A stretch of DNA of 6,338 nt from JAUPVS01 sp037139495 (GCA_037139495.1 JBAXGG010000022.1:1-6338), one strand, 5' to 3'. Positions 1 through 6,032 are shown, numbered from the stretch's first letter. Notes: a model not told the origin generated them from the letters alone. Made by a program: numbers and translations.

Positions 1-202
1 AGGTTGTCCCCTTCCCCTGCTAGAGGGGTTATGGGGTTATTGTTATTGGTTGGATCTGTTTCCACAACAGAGCTCCGTTTATGTGTTCGTTTATCCGTTC
101 ACTTTATGTGTTAATTGTATGGGTATATTATGCTTATGTCTACCCCTGTTTTAGGTTTTAGTTATGGAAAGGAGTTATCGTCCCTGTTAATAAATTATAA
201 AC
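1..202. other. Non-coding region downstream of the epsilon gene
   Basis: I find no credible gene here on either strand; the frames hold only short stop-rich ORFs. The stretch is T- and G-rich on the plus strand. It holds a strong GC hairpin at 8-36, a smaller hairpin at 56-70 (CTGTT/AACAG), a 10-base direct repeat TTTATGTGTT at 78-87 and 103-112, and a weak GGGTA/TACCC inverted repeat at 121-125 and 141-145. None of these is followed by a U-run in the minus direction, so I cannot name a clear terminator for the ATPase cluster. The region probably contains its 3' untranslated end. Confidence 0.6.
8..36. other. GC-rich hairpin, possible weak terminator or G-rich structure
   Basis: Two C4 tracts (8-11 and 14-17) face two G4 tracts (25-28 and 33-36), with T18-A24 extending the inner stem around a GCTAG loop. 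The result is a nine-pair stem with a small TT/TTAT internal loop. In the plus direction it is followed by the T-rich stretch TTATTGTTATTGG, which could end a transcript entering from the left. In the minus direction no U-run follows. The purpose is unknown. Confidence 0.4.
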
Positions 203-463
203 TTAAACGTTTACGAAAAGCGTAACTTTGTCTTGGGTAACTTTGATGATTCCGCTAGATACCGAAATCTCGATTGGCTTATCACCAGTATCAACCTTAA
301 TCACCCCTGGTAGCAATAAAGAAAAGAAGTTAGTATGGCCCTCTAAAATATCAAAAGCACCGGCCTTGTTGGTTGCTGATACCGAAACGGCTGGGCCATC
401 ATAATATTTCTGACTAGGCGATAGAATGATTAGTGAGAATTGTGGTCTAGGATCTGGCACCAA
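203..463 (-). CDS. atpC: F1-type ATPase epsilon subunit, N-terminal domain only
   Basis: This is the epsilon subunit of an F1-type ATPase, which sits at the foot of the gamma shaft and links the rotor to the membrane ring. The 86 residues match only the N-terminal beta-sandwich: residues 8-14 form the first strand, the conserved GAFDILEGHTNFF segment (35-47) corresponds to the family's G-x-G-I-L-P-G-H signature, followed by LLPGVIKV and SGIIKV. The usual length is about 130-140 residues, so the C-terminal helical hairpin that inhibits ATP hydrolysis in many bacteria is missing. The stop is a plain TAA and no helix-coding sequence follows, so this is not a recent break. Short epsilons of this sort are known in some bacteria. 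The start is TTG, fixed by a Shine-Dalgarno sequence 7 nt upstream inside the end of the beta gene; the two genes overlap by 17 bp. GTG at 460 is a less likely alternative. Confidence 0.9.
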   Translation of the reverse strand: MVPDPRPQFSLIILSPSQKYYDGPAVSVSATNKAGAFDILEGHTNFFSLLLPGVIKVDTGDKPIEISVSSGIIKVTQDKVTLFVNV

Positions 464-1772
464 TTATAATCTCCTCTACCCCTTTCAGTGTGTCCTCGCG
501 GGTGACGTACTCGCCAGGTTGACCAGTAATATCCTCGGTTACAAACATATTCTGGGAGAAAAAGCTGATTAGACTTTGAGCAATTTTGTAGTCCTGATGA
601 TCCTTGGCAGCTAGCTCATTTTCACCGACAATTTCTACAACGTTGTGCAATCTTTGGTACTTATCCATAAGTGTTTTGACGATAGTTACGAGGTTAAAAT
701 GACGTTCGCCAACAAACTCCGGAGCCACTACTGCTGATGTAGTTCTTACAATATCTATTGATGGATGGATGCCTTTTTCGGCTACAGAGCGGCTTAAAAC
801 CAGCACCGCATCGAGCTGCTGGGATATTTCCTGAACAGCTGGATCACTTAGATCGTCGGCCGGGACATAGATGGTTTGAATTGACGTGATCGAACCATTT
901 TCATTAGAAGTTAATCGATCCTGAAAGCGCAGTAAGTCAGAGAACAGACTGGTCTGATAGCCACCTTCCGATGATACCCGGCCCATGGTTGTCGACAGTT
1001 CGTTGCCGGCCTGTACCTGGCGATAGATATTATCTATAAAACACAGCACGTCAGCTTTCTGATTGTCACGGAAATCTTCGGCCATAGCTGCCGCCGTGGC
1101 GCCAATCATAACACGCATGGCCGCCGGTTCATTCATCTGCGCAAAGAACATCACTAAACTATCTAGCAGATTTTGCTTTTTTAAAGTCTGGTAAAGCTCG
1201 TAACCTTCCCTTATACGTTCGCCAATACCCAAGAAAAAGGCCAACCTACCAGGGCGGGTGATATTGTGCATTAGCTCCATAGTTAGAACCGTCTTACCAA
1301 CGCCGGCTCCACCGATAATGCCGATCTTAGAGCCCTTGAGGAATGGCGTAAAGAAGTCGATAGCCTTGATGCCTGTTTCCAAAATCTGTGGCGTTTGGGC
1401 ACCAATCATAGACAGTGGATGCGGCGCGACCTGATAGATACTGCGTCGGTCTTTGAGCTTAATCGGCTCACCACCGTCAACCGTCTCGCCGACAGCGTTA
1501 AAAATTCTTCCCAGCGCCTCCCTGCCAACCGGAACAGTGACAGTTTGGCCGGTGTTAGTGACACTGTCACCCCTTTTGATACCGGGGTCGCCTTTCAGGT
1601 TAAGGCAAACGATGTCAGTTTGGTCGGAGTAATATTGAACCTCCAGAAAGACGTGTGGCGCACCGACCACCGACAAGATAGTTTTAGTTGCTATCTCGGG
1701 GCTGTCCGGTTCGACCGTAACCTTGACTACAGATCCTCTTATGGCACTGATACGCCCAAATTGTTCTTTCAT
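447..1772 (-). CDS. atpD: F1-type ATPase beta subunit, catalytic, divergent
   Basis: This is the catalytic beta subunit of an F1-type ATPase, forming the alternating alpha3beta3 head with alpha. An N-terminal beta-barrel (about 1-80) precedes the nucleotide-binding domain: Walker A GGAGVGKT at 154-161, catalytic Glu185 in GERIREG, Walker B Asp247 in the intact DNIYR, and the YVPADDLSDP segment at 302-311. These features support active ATP hydrolysis. Unusual points, by alignment to E. coli beta with a constant offset of about +5: adenine-stacking Tyr331 is His336, Phe404 is Met409, Ala407 is Thr412, Phe410 is Ile415; the GIYPAVDPLDSTSR region reads GIHPSIDIVRTTSA; and DELSEED is NELAAKD (385-391). 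The protein is 441 residues against about 460-480 and stops before the conserved LPEQAFYMVG segment. The ATG overlaps the gamma stop by 4 bp (ATGA), with AGGGGAGG just upstream, which suggests translational coupling. Confidence 0.95.
   Translation of the reverse strand: MKEQFGRISAIRGSVVKVTVEPDSPEIATKTILSVVGAPHVFLEVQYYSDQTDIVCLNLKGDPGIKRGDSVTNTGQTVTVPVGREALGRIFNAVGETVDGGEPIKLKDRRSIYQVAPHPLSMIGAQTPQILETGIKAIDFFTPFLKGSKIGIIGGAGVGKTVLTMELMHNITRPGRLAFFLGIGERIREGYELYQTLKKQNLLDSLVMFFAQMNEPAAMRVMIGATAAAMAEDFRDNQKADVLCFIDNIYRQVQAGNELSTTMGRVSSEGGYQTSLFSDLLRFQDRLTSNENGSITSIQTIYVPADDLSDPAVQEISQQLDAVLVLSRSVAEKGIHPSIDIVRTTSAVVAPEFVGERHFNLVTIVKTLMDKYQRLHNVVEIVGENELAAKDHQDYKIAQSLISFFSQNMFVTEDITGQPGEYVTREDTLKGVEEIIIGARS
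471..476 (-). promoter_or_regulatory. Ribosome binding site deciding the TTG start of epsilon
   Basis: GAGGAG on the minus strand, 7 nt before the TTG start. It is embedded in the last codons of the beta gene (Val-Glu-Glu-Ile), so the site and the beta C-terminus constrain each other. No ATG lies at a suitable distance. Confidence 0.75.
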
Positions 1773-2644
1773 ATTGCCTCCCCTGTAGTAACGCTCTCAC
1801 GCAGCTGCTTATCGTTCTCATCGCGTTTAGCTTTGTGCCATGAGTTGAACATAACACCGCGCTGCTTGCGGGCCCTGTCTTCGGCCACCAACATAGCGTT
1901 AAAACGACTGGCTAACTGAGCAAGGTGCGAGTCTAATATGACCTCACGGAGCGCAATCTGTAACATGGTCGCTTCCATAGTTTTAATAATTTCTTTGAGA
2001 GAAGGTTCAAAGAAATAGTCATGGCTGCTAATAACCTCTTGTTTAGTAGTGGCGCCAGCAGGGTTAGCAGCGGCAGTTTCGTCACCAAGTGTCGCAACGG
2101 CGTTAAGCAAGTCAATCGTGCGAACAGTTTGATTACTCAGCGACACGTAGGATTGATAGAAAACGGTTATTTTAGCGTAGTCATCAATGAAATGGCTCAT
2201 CTCTTGGATCTTCTGTTCATCACCTATCTCCGGGAATGAGAATACTTTGTTTGGTGTCATGCCGAATTTCTCCAATATAGAGGCGCCGTGGCTACCCATC
2301 ATAGCAATCTCAGCGTCTTTTTCTTCGCGAGCACTTAAGAAGTAGTTAATGATCTTCTGGTCAATCAGGCCGCTTAGGTTACCGTCTGAAGTAATAATAA
2401 TATATAGGGTTTTATGGTTACTGAATCGTTCTTGACTGGTGGAGATAAATCGCTTGTGGCGGTCGGAGTCTATACGCAGTTGTGAGTAAGTTCGCCACAA
2501 CTCTTCAAAACATTCTCGTCCTGGTAAAACCCGCTGTTTAATCCGAGCGATCTTAATACTAGCTACGCCTTCCAGGGCGGCTGTGAGGTTCTGAATGGTA
2601 GTAATTTCTTGGAGCCGGTTTTTGAACATAATTGAGTTCTTCAT
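1769..2644 (-). CDS. atpG: F1-type ATPase gamma subunit, central shaft
   Basis: This is the gamma subunit, the rotating central shaft of F1. At 291 residues it has the usual length (E. coli 287). The N-terminal helix (about 7-50, with the family pattern I-x-x-I-x-x-L-x-x-A-x-x-x-V-A-x-x-K) and the C-terminal helix (about 217-288) would form the antiparallel coiled coil. Residues 235-259 (the LASRFNAMLVAEDRA segment) and the end EXVTTGEAI-like pattern match the conserved gamma C-terminus. The middle holds the Rossmann-like domain, with IIITSDGNLSGLID (82-95) in place of the usual T/S-D-R-G-L-C-G-G-L-N. The ATG lies 3 nt after the alpha stop, with only a weak AGG 6 nt upstream, so translation is probably coupled to alpha. 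A second ATG at codon 6 is possible. It overlaps beta by 4 bp. Complete and apparently functional, which argues that the head still drives or is driven by a rotor. Confidence 0.93.
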   Translation of the reverse strand: MKNSIMFKNRLQEITTIQNLTAALEGVASIKIARIKQRVLPGRECFEELWRTYSQLRIDSDRHKRFISTSQERFSNHKTLYIIITSDGNLSGLIDQKIINYFLSAREEKDAEIAMMGSHGASILEKFGMTPNKVFSFPEIGDEQKIQEMSHFIDDYAKITVFYQSYVSLSNQTVRTIDLLNAVATLGDETAAANPAGATTKQEVISSHDYFFEPSLKEIIKTMEATMLQIALREVILDSHLAQLASRFNAMLVAEDRARKQRGVMFNSWHKAKRDENDKQLRESVTTGEAI

Positions 2645-2647
2645 GAC

Positions 2648-4051
2648 TTACCTGACCAGACCTTCAATTTTTAGCAGAGCCTTTAGCTGGGAGTTGTACT
2701 GAGCAGTGGATAACTTAGAACCCAGAGCCGTAACAGTTTCTTTGAGTAGGGATGTATTCAGGTTACCGGTAGCAGGAGCTCGCAAGGCCGCTTCCAATAG
2801 TATTTGTTGCTGGAGAATGCCAAATGTCTCGTCGGGACTCTGCTTAAAAATATCGATGATTCGCTCACCGATCTTGATATCCACCCACGAAGCCGATGTC
2901 TCGCCAGCGTCAAAAGAAGAAAATTCAACTGCCTGATTATAATCATTAATTTTTTTGAGTAGGATTTTAACCAGTTCCTGGGATTTTTTACTGCGGGCTC
3001 GACCACCGATCCTAGAAACTGACAAGCCCGTATTTACGGCTGGCCGAATACCTTCTTGGAAATTCTCTCTGGTAAAAATTAGCTGTCCGTCGGTGATTGA
3101 CATCATGTTGGTGGCTAGATAACCAGTAATGTCATCATCCGGTGTTACGATTACTGGCAGTGCTGTAATGCTTTTGGCCGAATCAGTAAAACAACCAGCT
3201 CGCTCTAATAAGGAGGAATGCGTAAAGAAGATATCACCTGGGTATGAATCACGGCCAGCACTGGCATGGGCCAACAGAGCGATTTCTCGGTATATTTTGG
3301 CATGATTTGTCAGGTCATCATAGATAATTACAACGTCGCTTCCTTGAGCTCGCAGGTATTCAGCAATGGCGCAACCAACGTAGGGCGCGATGTAGGCCTG
3401 ACCCAAAGATTCAAAAACGTTAGCCACCAATACGACTGTCTGATCAATAGCCCCAGACTTTTGGAGGCGACGCAAAAGACTCTGGACATCAGCCTGGCGC
3501 TTATTAATCAAAACATACACGTACTTGCGGTTACCGCTTTTAACAGCGGCCAACTGAGTCAGGAAGGTGCTCTTACCGGTGCGAGCGTCGCCAATTACAG
3601 CTACGCGCTGACCTAAAACTACTGGGAAGATGGTGTCCACAACCGTGACACCGGTTATTAGTTGTTCGTCTGAGGCAGTGCGCTCAATAATTGGTGCTGC
3701 CGTTTTAAAAACATTTTCACTAGAATCAAGCAGTAATGCACCCTTGCCATCCAAAGGGCTACCGTCGACTGTAATCACGCGACCCACCATCTCAGACCCA
3801 ACTAATACTTTCAGGACGTCGCTCTCGAGTACAACCACCATACCTATCGTCATCAACTCACCACTCAGATTTAGGATAGTCGTTTCGTTACCAGAGACTT
3901 CCCAAACTAGGCCTTTGTCCCCATTCTCAAATAAAACCTGGTTATTAATACCGGCCTCATACAAACCCCTAACCGTTACAAAAAATCGGTCGGTAGCAAC
4001 AACCTCTCCAATAGGGTTACCCTTGTCGACAAGTTCTTTAAAGCTAGACAC
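2648..4051 (-). CDS. atpA: F1-type ATPase alpha subunit, shortened N-terminus
   Basis: This is the non-catalytic alpha subunit of the F1 head. Visible features are the beta-barrel domain (about 12-80), Walker A GDARTGKS at 154-161, Walker B region VVIIYDDL at 240-247, PGDIFFTHSSLLERA at 271-285, and the arginine finger Arg347 in SVSRIGG, which completes the neighbouring beta active site. It is 467 residues, against about 500-513. Before the first strand only 14 residues remain, where E. coli has 28, so the N-terminal helix that normally binds delta is shortened or replaced. The start is a GTG with AAGGAG 7 nt upstream, and an in-frame TAA lies five codons further up, so no longer form can be encoded. 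The conserved IGQK after Walker A reads INKR, and the RRPPGR stretch reads HASAGR. The gene overlaps the delta gene by 8 bp. Confidence 0.95.
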   Translation of the reverse strand: MSSFKELVDKGNPIGEVVATDRFFVTVRGLYEAGINNQVLFENGDKGLVWEVSGNETTILNLSGELMTIGMVVVLESDVLKVLVGSEMVGRVITVDGSPLDGKGALLLDSSENVFKTAAPIIERTASDEQLITGVTVVDTIFPVVLGQRVAVIGDARTGKSTFLTQLAAVKSGNRKYVYVLINKRQADVQSLLRRLQKSGAIDQTVVLVANVFESLGQAYIAPYVGCAIAEYLRAQGSDVVIIYDDLTNHAKIYREIALLAHASAGRDSYPGDIFFTHSSLLERAGCFTDSAKSITALPVIVTPDDDITGYLATNMMSITDGQLIFTRENFQEGIRPAVNTGLSVSRIGGRARSKKSQELVKILLKKINDYNQAVEFSSFDAGETSASWVDIKIGERIIDIFKQSPDETFGILQQQILLEAALRAPATGNLNTSLLKETVTALGSKLSTAQYNSQLKALLKIEGLVR

Positions 4052-4523
4052 GAGCCAACTCCTTAATTAAATCCTTTTTATTGGCCTCTAGTTGGCTGGC
4101 GTAAGAATAATCATGCAAATGATAAGGGGTACGTACCTTAATTCCTCCGCCAATCTGAGAATTAACGCTAAAACTTAGTAGCGCTTCGGGATGGCAGCTA
4201 TCTCGGAACCATTCTGCAATCGCGACCTGGCCCTTCAGCGGCAGCTCAGCCACAACTGTTAGATGTAGCACCAGGGGTTGCTTGTGAAGAGCTGCTAGAT
4301 AGTCCATAGCCTGAATTATATCTTCGTTTGTTGGCAGTTTTTCGCCCACCCCCAGAAGGTCGATGGCTGGTTGGCTCAACTCCGTGACGGCTGGCTTGGT
4401 GGCCCCGCCGACCTTATGCACTAAATGATTATTTTGAACTGATTTTTGGTACTGGCTTAGGTCGCTTAAGCAGTCAGTGACATCAGCTGGCGTCACAATG
4501 CTAAGGGGTAATTTATTTTTCAT
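4044..4523 (-). CDS. atpH: F1-type ATPase delta-like subunit, reduced N-terminal domain
   Basis: This is a probable delta subunit, which joins the top of the alpha3beta3 head to the b stalk. Residues 66-159 match the delta C-terminal domain: a helix, the strand PLVLHLTVVAELPL (83-96), a helix (98-109), then LLSFSVNSQIGGGIKVR (115-131), corresponding to the family pattern V-D-x-S-L-I-G-G-x-x-I-R, and a final helix at 139-158. The first ~60 residues do not resemble the usual six-helix N-terminal bundle of about 100 residues that holds the alpha N-terminus; total length is 159 against about 177. This agrees with the shortened alpha N-terminus. The C-terminal motif QLEANKKDLIKEL (144-156) recurs at the end of the neighbouring b-like protein. 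The gene overlaps the b gene by 11 bp and the alpha gene by 8 bp. The ATG follows an AAGGA. Symbol given by position and C-terminal domain. Confidence 0.8.
   Translation of the reverse strand: MKNKLPLSIVTPADVTDCLSDLSQYQKSVQNNHLVHKVGGATKPAVTELSQPAIDLLGVGEKLPTNEDIIQAMDYLAALHKQPLVLHLTVVAELPLKGQVAIAEWFRDSCHPEALLSFSVNSQIGGGIKVRTPYHLHDYSYASQLEANKKDLIKELARV
4059..4064 (-). promoter_or_regulatory. Ribosome binding site deciding the GTG start of alpha
   Basis: AAGGAG on the minus strand, 7 nt before the GTG start at 4051, inside the end of the delta gene. Together with an in-frame TAA (4069-4067) it fixes the short alpha N-terminus. Confidence 0.8.
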
Positions 4524-5115
4524 GCAGCAAATCCTTCCTCAGTTCGTCCTTGTTGGCCTCTAGCTGACGTATAACTTGAGCAGTTTGCTCGGTCGTTACA
4601 CTGTCATGACCCAAAGCAGTTATCAGATAATTATTAATCACACTGGCTAGGTTTTTTTCAAACTGGCCAATCAATAACCGTTCCTGCTCGACGACGCCTG
4701 CCTCTAACTGGCTCTGTGCAGCTTTGCTAGCCTCCATGAGCGTGGCCGTCATACTTGCCACAGTTACTTTCAATGCATTGTTAAAATCAACTACCGTCTG
4801 CCCAGTTTGAGTCAGCTGGGCTTTTAGAGTCGTGGTAGCCTGGTTAAGAAGCACCGCCTCAAGTTGGCTATTGAAACTGCCGAGGTTTTCGGCCATTTTC
4901 GCGGTGATTGCCGCTACTTCGGCTTCGGCCTTTTGCTGCATAGTTTCTGCGAGCTGCTGTTTGTCGATTATCGCGGGGTCTGGGGCTGCTGGTTGCTCAG
5001 GTTGTTTGTGTCCCTGGCGTAATCGACTCATCTGATCGATCACCCAAATTAGCAATAGGCCATTTAAAATAAAGATTGCCAGGATGACGATGCCGAATTG
5101 GTTTTGATCTATCAT
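4513..5115 (-). CDS. atpF: F-type ATPase b-like subunit, peripheral stalk
   Basis: This is a probable b subunit forming the peripheral stalk (stator). It has one N-terminal membrane segment (about 8-27), then a proline-rich linker (38-47) and a long Ala/Gln/Glu-rich helical part (about 52-165) likely to form a coiled coil. The assignment rests on this architecture and on its place before delta and alpha; b subunits diverge too much for motif recognition by eye. At 200 residues it is longer than E. coli b (156). Residues 166-183 break the coiled coil, and the C-terminus carries QLEANKDELRKDL (184-196), nearly the same as the end of the delta-like protein. The ATG lies 1 nt after the preceding stop, with a G5 tract (5124-5120) just upstream, so translation is probably coupled. 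Confidence 0.75.
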   Translation of the reverse strand: MIDQNQFGIVILAIFILNGLLLIWVIDQMSRLRQGHKQPEQPAAPDPAIIDKQQLAETMQQKAEAEVAAITAKMAENLGSFNSQLEAVLLNQATTTLKAQLTQTGQTVVDFNNALKVTVASMTATLMEASKAAQSQLEAGVVEQERLLIGQFEKNLASVINNYLITALGHDSVTTEQTAQVIRQLEANKDELRKDLLHEK

Positions 5116-5116
5116 A

Positions 5117-5968
5117 TTACCCCCTTAAAATCAGATATACGGCGCTACTACAGACAGCCAGAATAAAAATTGCTAAACCGATCACTTTGGTCATACTCCG
5201 CTGTATAGCATTTTTTGCTAACGGGTTACGCCCAATCGCACCTATCGAGCTACGAACTGCCCCGTAGAGTAGCACAATTACGATCAGTAGGCCGACGATA
5301 ATAACAACCAAAGATGCCCATAATCGACCGGTAGGAACTTCCTTGCCACTGATAGAGCTACTGACATCTCTAAGTAGCTTAGGAACAGCGGTAGCGTGTT
5401 CGGCCGGCTGATAAAATGCAACATTAACGGTTATTGGCAGCATGGCGATTAGAACTGGCTTCTGAACACCGTGTATATCAGTAATTTTTTTAGTCTGGGC
5501 GGCTTGCGACTGATTATTCAGATCGCCTTGAGCCGTGCCGATAACTTTACCAATTTCAGTCGCCTTCATACCGATACCATCAAGAGGCGAGGCCATAATC
5601 TTGTCTCCTTTTTTGACCGAACCATTAATATCGCTAACCAAAACGTAGTTGGTGCCATCGGTACTAACCTGAACCTGGCTGTTAGACTGCGAGACACTGA
5701 CCGTGCTAGTGGCCACCACCACCCCTAATAGGTTACTGTTATTGGTCGAGTTGGCGGCAACAACTGCGCCATTTTGCTGACTGTCCGGCGCTACCAGGCT
5801 GCCATTGGGGAGTTTTTGCGTCGTTGTGTAACCTACTGACAGAGGGGCAGCCGAAACTAAACTAGGCGAAATAAGCAATAAGCTAATCAGCAAAAACTGG
5901 CCAAAGATTAACCCCCTTAGCCAAATGCTTTTCGTGGTCACAATTGTGACTTTATATAACCTGACCAT
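5117..5968 (-). CDS. Secreted/membrane protein ending in a c-subunit-like hairpin
   Basis: I know no named family for the whole protein. It has a signal peptide (hydrophobic core 19-36, likely cleavage after VSA at 38-40), an extracytoplasmic part (41-216) rich in Ser, Thr, Asn and Val, and two C-terminal membrane helices (about 217-237 and 262-281) joined by a basic loop. The extracytoplasmic section VSDINGSVKKGDKI...GIGMKATEIGKVIGTA (111-146) resembles a small beta-rich module (G-D-x-I, then G-x-x-M-K-A-T-x-x-G-x-x-I-G) that I associate with surface and tail-fibre-like proteins, without certainty. The hairpin loop holds Arg247-Asn248-Pro249, like the Arg-Gln/Asn-Pro loop of F-type c subunits, and GL at 264-265 keeps the exact spacing to E. 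coli c Gly58-Leu59. The essential carboxylate (Asp61) is then Ile267. Predicted topology puts the loop in the cytoplasm, facing F1. It is first in the cluster, in the place of c. ATG follows an in-frame TAA and a poor ribosome site (G5, 12 nt away). Confidence 0.7.
   Translation of the reverse strand: MVRLYKVTIVTTKSIWLRGLIFGQFLLISLLLISPSLVSAAPLSVGYTTTQKLPNGSLVAPDSQQNGAVVAANSTNNSNLLGVVVATSTVSVSQSNSQVQVSTDGTNYVLVSDINGSVKKGDKIMASPLDGIGMKATEIGKVIGTAQGDLNNQSQAAQTKKITDIHGVQKPVLIAMLPITVNVAFYQPAEHATAVPKLLRDVSSSISGKEVPTGRLWASLVVIIVGLLIVIVLLYGAVRSSIGAIGRNPLAKNAIQRSMTKVIGLAIFILAVCSSAVYLILRG
5937..5950. repeat. Perfect 14-bp palindrome in the 5' coding part of the first gene
   Basis: GTCACAATTGTGAC is a perfect inverted repeat 18 bases inside the first gene of the cluster (codons 7-11). 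It could be an operator downstream of the promoter or a hairpin near the start of the message, but one such palindrome is not unexpected by chance in a window this long. Confidence 0.3.
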
Positions 5969-6003
5969 CCAATAACAACGCCCCCGTTATATGTATAGTT
6001 ATC

Positions 6004-6032
6004 ATTCTAATGCTTACAGTAGATTTAAACAA
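6004..6032 (-). promoter_or_regulatory. Probable sigma70-type promoter of the ATPase cluster
   Basis: TTGTTT (6032-6027), a 17-nt spacer and TAGAAT (6009-6004) read on the minus strand. The -10 box matches consensus in 5 of 6 positions, the -35 in 3 of 6. Transcription would start near 5997, leaving about 29 nt of leader before the first ATG. It lies between the 16S terminator and the first gene, as expected for an independently transcribed cluster. Another possible -10 (TATACA) lies closer to the gene. Confidence 0.5.

Noticed and set aside
78..112. TTTATGTGTT direct repeats, considered as a CRISPR or iteron start
   Set aside because: Only two 10-base copies with no regular spacing or further units; low-complexity T-rich DNA.
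1395..1919. 174-codon plus-strand ORF across the beta/gamma junction
   Set aside because: It is antisense to well-conserved beta and gamma coding sequence, has no recognisable domain and no ribosome site I would trust; a shadow frame.
3266..3616. 116-codon plus-strand ORF opposite the alpha nucleotide-binding domain
   Set aside because: Antisense to the conserved Walker A region of alpha, with no motif of its own.
447..4051. Alpha and beta as flagellar/type III export ATPases (FliI/SctN-like) or V-type subunits
   Set aside because: Separate alpha and beta genes with full gamma, epsilon, delta and b neighbours, and F-type motifs (GGAGVGKT, GERxREG, SVSRxGG), fit the F1 family.
3630..4070. 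146-codon plus-strand ORF opposite the alpha N-terminus
   Set aside because: Low-complexity Ser/Thr/Pro-rich translation, fully antisense to alpha; a by-product of the alpha codon usage.
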